NCBI RefSeq assembly: GCF_007680605.1
Contig: NZ_VEIO01000006.1
Coordinates: 72,008-136,007, forward strand
Length of the DNA stretch: 64,000 nt
Reading direction: 5' to 3'
DNA from: Paenibacillus xylanexedens
GTDB lineage: Bacteria > Bacillota > Bacilli > Paenibacillales > Paenibacillaceae
The position numbers were made by a program, and so were the translations under genes. Under the pieces are notes generated by a model that had not been told where the DNA came from, did not search any database, and was given only the letters and a program-made list of their open reading frames with translations. Shown here piece after piece: positions 61,428 through 64,000 of this stretch. The stretch's first letter is position 1; every line of letters begins with the position of its first letter.

Positions 61428-62330
61428 ATGGCGAACAAAACATTCAATGCCACACGGGGCGATAAAGTGTTCGATATATTCAATATCCTCGCGATGACCA
61501 TGGTGCTGATTGTAACACTCTATCCATTCCTTAACGTACTGGCGATCTCACTGAACAACTCAGCGGATACGGTACGCGGCGGAATTTACTTATGGCCTCG
61601 TGAATTTACATTACAGAACTATCAGACGATCTTCCAGTATGAAGGTCTGCTCCAGGGCTTAAAAATCTCCATTATGCGTACGCTCGTGGGCACACTGCTT
61701 GGACTAATCAGTTCATCCATGATTGCCTTTACGCTAAGCAGACCTGACTTCGGTCTTCGGAAGTTTGTATCTACAACACTGGCGCTGACGATGTATTTCT
61801 CGGGTGGTCTGATTCCGGTATACATCCTGATGCGTGACCTGAACCTGATCGGTACATTCTGGGTATACGTATTGCCTGGCATGATCAGTGCCTGGAACGT
61901 ATTTATCATCCGTTCATTCATTGACGGCTTGCCCTATGCCTTGCAGGAATCAGCCAAGCTGGACGGTGCGAATGATTTTAAAATCTATTACAGCATTATT
62001 TTGCCGCTCTGTAAGCCGGTACTCGCAACGATTGCTTTGTTCCTGGCAGTAGGTCAGTGGAATGCGTGGTTCGATACGTACCTGTATAACGGCTCAAAAG
62101 CACATCTGACGACGTTGCAATACGAGTTGATGAAAGTACTGCAAAGTACACAACAAGGTTCGGGAGCCGGACGGAATGCGAATGATATGGCACAGCAAAT
62201 GACGCAAATCTCTCCAGAGTCGATCAAAATGGCGATTACGATCGTCGTTACCGTACCAATTCTGATTGTATATCCATTCCTGCAAAAGTATTTTGTTGGC
62301 GGGATGACGCTTGGAGCCGTAAAGGCTTAG
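61428..62330 (+). CDS. Sugar ABC transporter permease, LplC-like
   Basis: A 300-residue permease with six spans, of the LplC/YtcP type. The EAA loop is LQESAKLDGANDFKIYYSI and it ends with FVGGMTLGAVKA, the usual C-terminus of the family. VLIVTLYPFLNVLAISLNN is the first span. AGGGAGGGGG precedes the ATG. It pairs with the LplB-like protein. Its stop codon is the first base triplet of a 21-bp tandem repeat. Confidence 0.9.
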   Translation: MANKTFNATRGDKVFDIFNILAMTMVLIVTLYPFLNVLAISLNNSADTVRGGIYLWPREFTLQNYQTIFQYEGLLQGLKISIMRTLVGTLLGLISSSMIAFTLSRPDFGLRKFVSTTLALTMYFSGGLIPVYILMRDLNLIGTFWVYVLPGMISAWNVFIIRSFIDGLPYALQESAKLDGANDFKIYYSIILPLCKPVLATIALFLAVGQWNAWFDTYLYNGSKAHLTTLQYELMKVLQSTQQGSGAGRNANDMAQQMTQISPESIKMAITIVVTVPILIVYPFLQKYFVGGMTLGAVKA

Positions 62331-62390
62331 ACCTGTAATCTCGTAGCATAGACCTGTAATCTCGTAGCATAGACCTGTAATCTCATGTGA
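62328..62390 (+). repeat. 21-bp tandem repeat starting at the lplC-like stop codon
   Basis: TAGACCTGTAATCTCGTAGCA occurs at 62328-62348 and exactly again at 62349-62369; the third copy (62370-62390) keeps the first 15 bases. The period is a multiple of three, so each copy offers an in-frame TAG. Confidence 0.9.
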
Positions 62391-62573
62391 AGACTGGCTT
62401 AATAATGGATCGTACACCTATAATAAAGTACTTATACAAGAAGCTCTGAATATCCGAACTGCTGCCGTACGGCATGATTTACAGCTACGGCGGCAGAGGA
62501 TGTTCATGAAGCTATAGAGAGGAACAGAACAGTTCCGTATAAGACAGACGTATGAATAGGGAGGATTACCATT

Positions 62574-64000
62574 ATGTCCAGTTTCAAAATGAAGGTCGCA
62601 CTGGCGCCTGTTCTGGCTTTACTTTTGCTCACAGCCTGTGATGGAGGCGTTGGCGGTAAAACGTCACTTACGAATAAAAGCGGAGCGCCATCTCCACTTA
62701 CGTTCGATTTTTTCAGTGTTGATCCGAGTCCGAACTGGAATGGCATGAAGGATGAAGTGGGCAAGGTCATTACAGCCAAAACAGGCATCATCCTGAACGG
62801 TGAATTTGCCGTTAGCGGGGGACAGGATAGAATATCCCTGATGGCAGCAAGTCGAGACTATCCAGATATCGTTTCCCCGAAAGGGGAACTCAGCAAGCTG
62901 GTTGATGCTGGAGCGATGCTCGACCTGACAGACCTGATTGAACAACACGCTCCCAACCTGAAAAAGCTATATGGTAATTCCATGAATCGGTTGAAATACA
63001 GCAACGAGGATCAGTCTATTTATGTATTGCCGACGTATTATGCGGTGGACCAGAAGTATTTTGATGCCGGCGGGGGATTCGGTATTCAGCATCGTGTGCT
63101 CAAAGAGCTGGGATACCCCAAGGTTCGTACGCTTCAGGATTATGAAAATGTATTGCGAGTTTACAGCGAGAAACACCCCATGACGGATGGTCAGCCGACC
63201 ATTCCGTTAACGCTGGATGCTGATAATTGGAGAATCATGATCACCGTTACGAATCCTGCGTTTCTGGCGACAGGCGCGCCGGATGACGGCGAATACTACA
63301 TTGATCCAGTCACCTATGAAGCGAAGTTACATTATAAGCGCCCAGAGGAGAAGGAGTACTTCCGCTGGTTGAACCATATGTACAACGAAGGTTTGTTAGA
63401 TCAGGAAAGCTTTGTACAAAAATCAGATCAGTATAAATCCAAGATTGCGAGTGGACGCGTGCTGGGTCTCATTGATCAGGATTGGGGATATGCCGACGCT
63501 GAGGACGCATTGAAATCGGCGGGCAAAGCGGAGGCAACCTATTCCCATTTTCCGGTGACGTTGTCCGAAGACATGAAGGATCATTCTTTTCAAGACACGG
63601 GATTTGTATCGGGCTGGGGAATAGGCATAACGACTTCAAACCCTGATCCGGTGCGCACCATCCAGTTTTTTGATTATTTGGCTTCTGAAGAAGGTCAGAT
63701 CTTGATGAACTGGGGCATACAAGGCAAGCACTACGAAATCAAGGATGGCAAACGTGTAATTCCTGCAGAAGTCCAGGATCAAAAAACAAACCATGCTTCT
63801 GCTTTCCAGAGAGAGTCTGGCATTGGACTATATAAAAATATGTCTGGACGTTACGGGGATGGTGTAAAAGACTCGACTGATAATTATTATACGACGAATT
63901 TCCCTGAACAAATTCAGGCTTCATATACCCAGGCAGAGACAGAGACCCTACGGGCATATGGTGCATCCACTTGGAAGGACCTGTTTCCCAAGGAAGAAGC
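62574..64000 (+). CDS. Extracellular sugar-binding lipoprotein, LplA-like (cut by window edge)
   Basis: An open frame from the ATG at 62574 (AGGGAGG nine bases upstream) runs to the window edge, about 475 residues. Signal with lipobox LLTACDGG (Cys near residue 22), then FDFFSVDPSPNWNGMKDE and repeated aromatic-rich stretches of the family 1 (LplA/YtcQ) binding proteins for oligosaccharides. It should deliver substrate to the two permeases. Its C-terminus lies beyond position 64000; the family is about 500-560 residues, so little is missing. Confidence 0.87.
   Translation, partial: MSSFKMKVALAPVLALLLLTACDGGVGGKTSLTNKSGAPSPLTFDFFSVDPSPNWNGMKDEVGKVITAKTGIILNGEFAVSGGQDRISLMAASRDYPDIVSPKGELSKLVDAGAMLDLTDLIEQHAPNLKKLYGNSMNRLKYSNEDQSIYVLPTYYAVDQKYFDAGGGFGIQHRVLKELGYPKVRTLQDYENVLRVYSEKHPMTDGQPTIPLTLDADNWRIMITVTNPAFLATGAPDDGEYYIDPVTYEAKLHYKRPEEKEYFRWLNHMYNEGLLDQESFVQKSDQYKSKIASGRVLGLIDQDWGYADAEDALKSAGKAEATYSHFPVTLSEDMKDHSFQDTGFVSGWGIGITTSNPDPVRTIQFFDYLASEEGQILMNWGIQGKHYEIKDGKRVIPAEVQDQKTNHASAFQRESGIGLYKNMSGRYGDGVKDSTDNYYTTNFPEQIQASYTQAETETLRAYGASTWKDLFPKEE

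Overview
The window looks like chromosomal DNA of a spore-forming, low-to-moderate GC Bacillota, most likely Paenibacillus. That call is inferred from gene content rather than from a marker gene. It rests on a Spo0E-type phosphatase, YesM/YesN-style regulators beside Lpl-type sugar permeases, secreted copper-amine-oxidase-like stalk-domain proteins, strong AGGAGG ribosome binding sites, and TTG starts in several small genes. I found no rRNA or tRNA gene, no transposase, no phage gene and no CRISPR array.

Layout. 0.2-6.5 kb: an aldo/keto reductase and a Gfo/Idh dehydrogenase divergent from an AraC regulator, then an Rrf2 regulator, a SnoaL-like protein, and an MFS exporter divergent from an ArsR-type regulator. 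6.6-10.7 kb: a zinc-ribbon microprotein, a WYL regulator coupled to two paralogous proteins of the BtrH-like type, Spo0E, and a small unknown. 11.1-21.6 kb: an uncharacterised three-gene operon (577-aa unknown, FGE/sulfatase-modifying-factor-like protein, membrane protein), then secreted stalk-domain proteins with internal duplications around a small kinase-like gene. 21.8-30.2 kb: a DsbB-type protein, a FixH/YtkA-like lipoprotein, a membrane PAF-acetylhydrolase-like hydrolase, MerR, small unknowns, an AstE/AspA-type amidohydrolase, an ABC-2 exporter of three genes, and DegV.

30.4-38.8 kb carries two two-component systems. One is followed by a BcrA-like ABC exporter. The other is followed by pssA (phosphatidylserine synthase) and a DedA gene, with pdxK between the two systems. 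38.8-40.9 kb is gene-poor and repeat-rich: a telomere-like pentamer, four copies of a 28-bp inverted/direct element, 38-bp tandem repeats, and one gene predicted to join a PD-(D/E)XK-type nuclease fold to a winged helix. 41-53.3 kb is mostly housekeeping: a Na+/K+:H+ antiporter whose leader has a promoter, two mutually exclusive hairpins and a terminator; DUF420; gpmA; an aldo/keto reductase; thioredoxin; EamA with LysR; uppP; TetR; and a polar amino acid ABC importer followed by OsmC.

53.4-64 kb is a carbohydrate-use island: YesM-type sensor kinase, YesN-type regulator, a cytoplasmic GH2 glycosidase, two Lpl-type permeases, and the sugar-binding lipoprotein, which runs off the right edge. 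cre-like sites lie before the kinase and before the permeases, which suggests CcpA control.

The candidates for something undescribed are the WYL/BtrH-like pair with a 17-codon ORF between the paralogs, the nuclease-winged-helix protein in the repeat-rich stretch, the 11.1-14.8 kb operon, and the antiporter leader. All family assignments were made by eye from motifs; no database search was possible.
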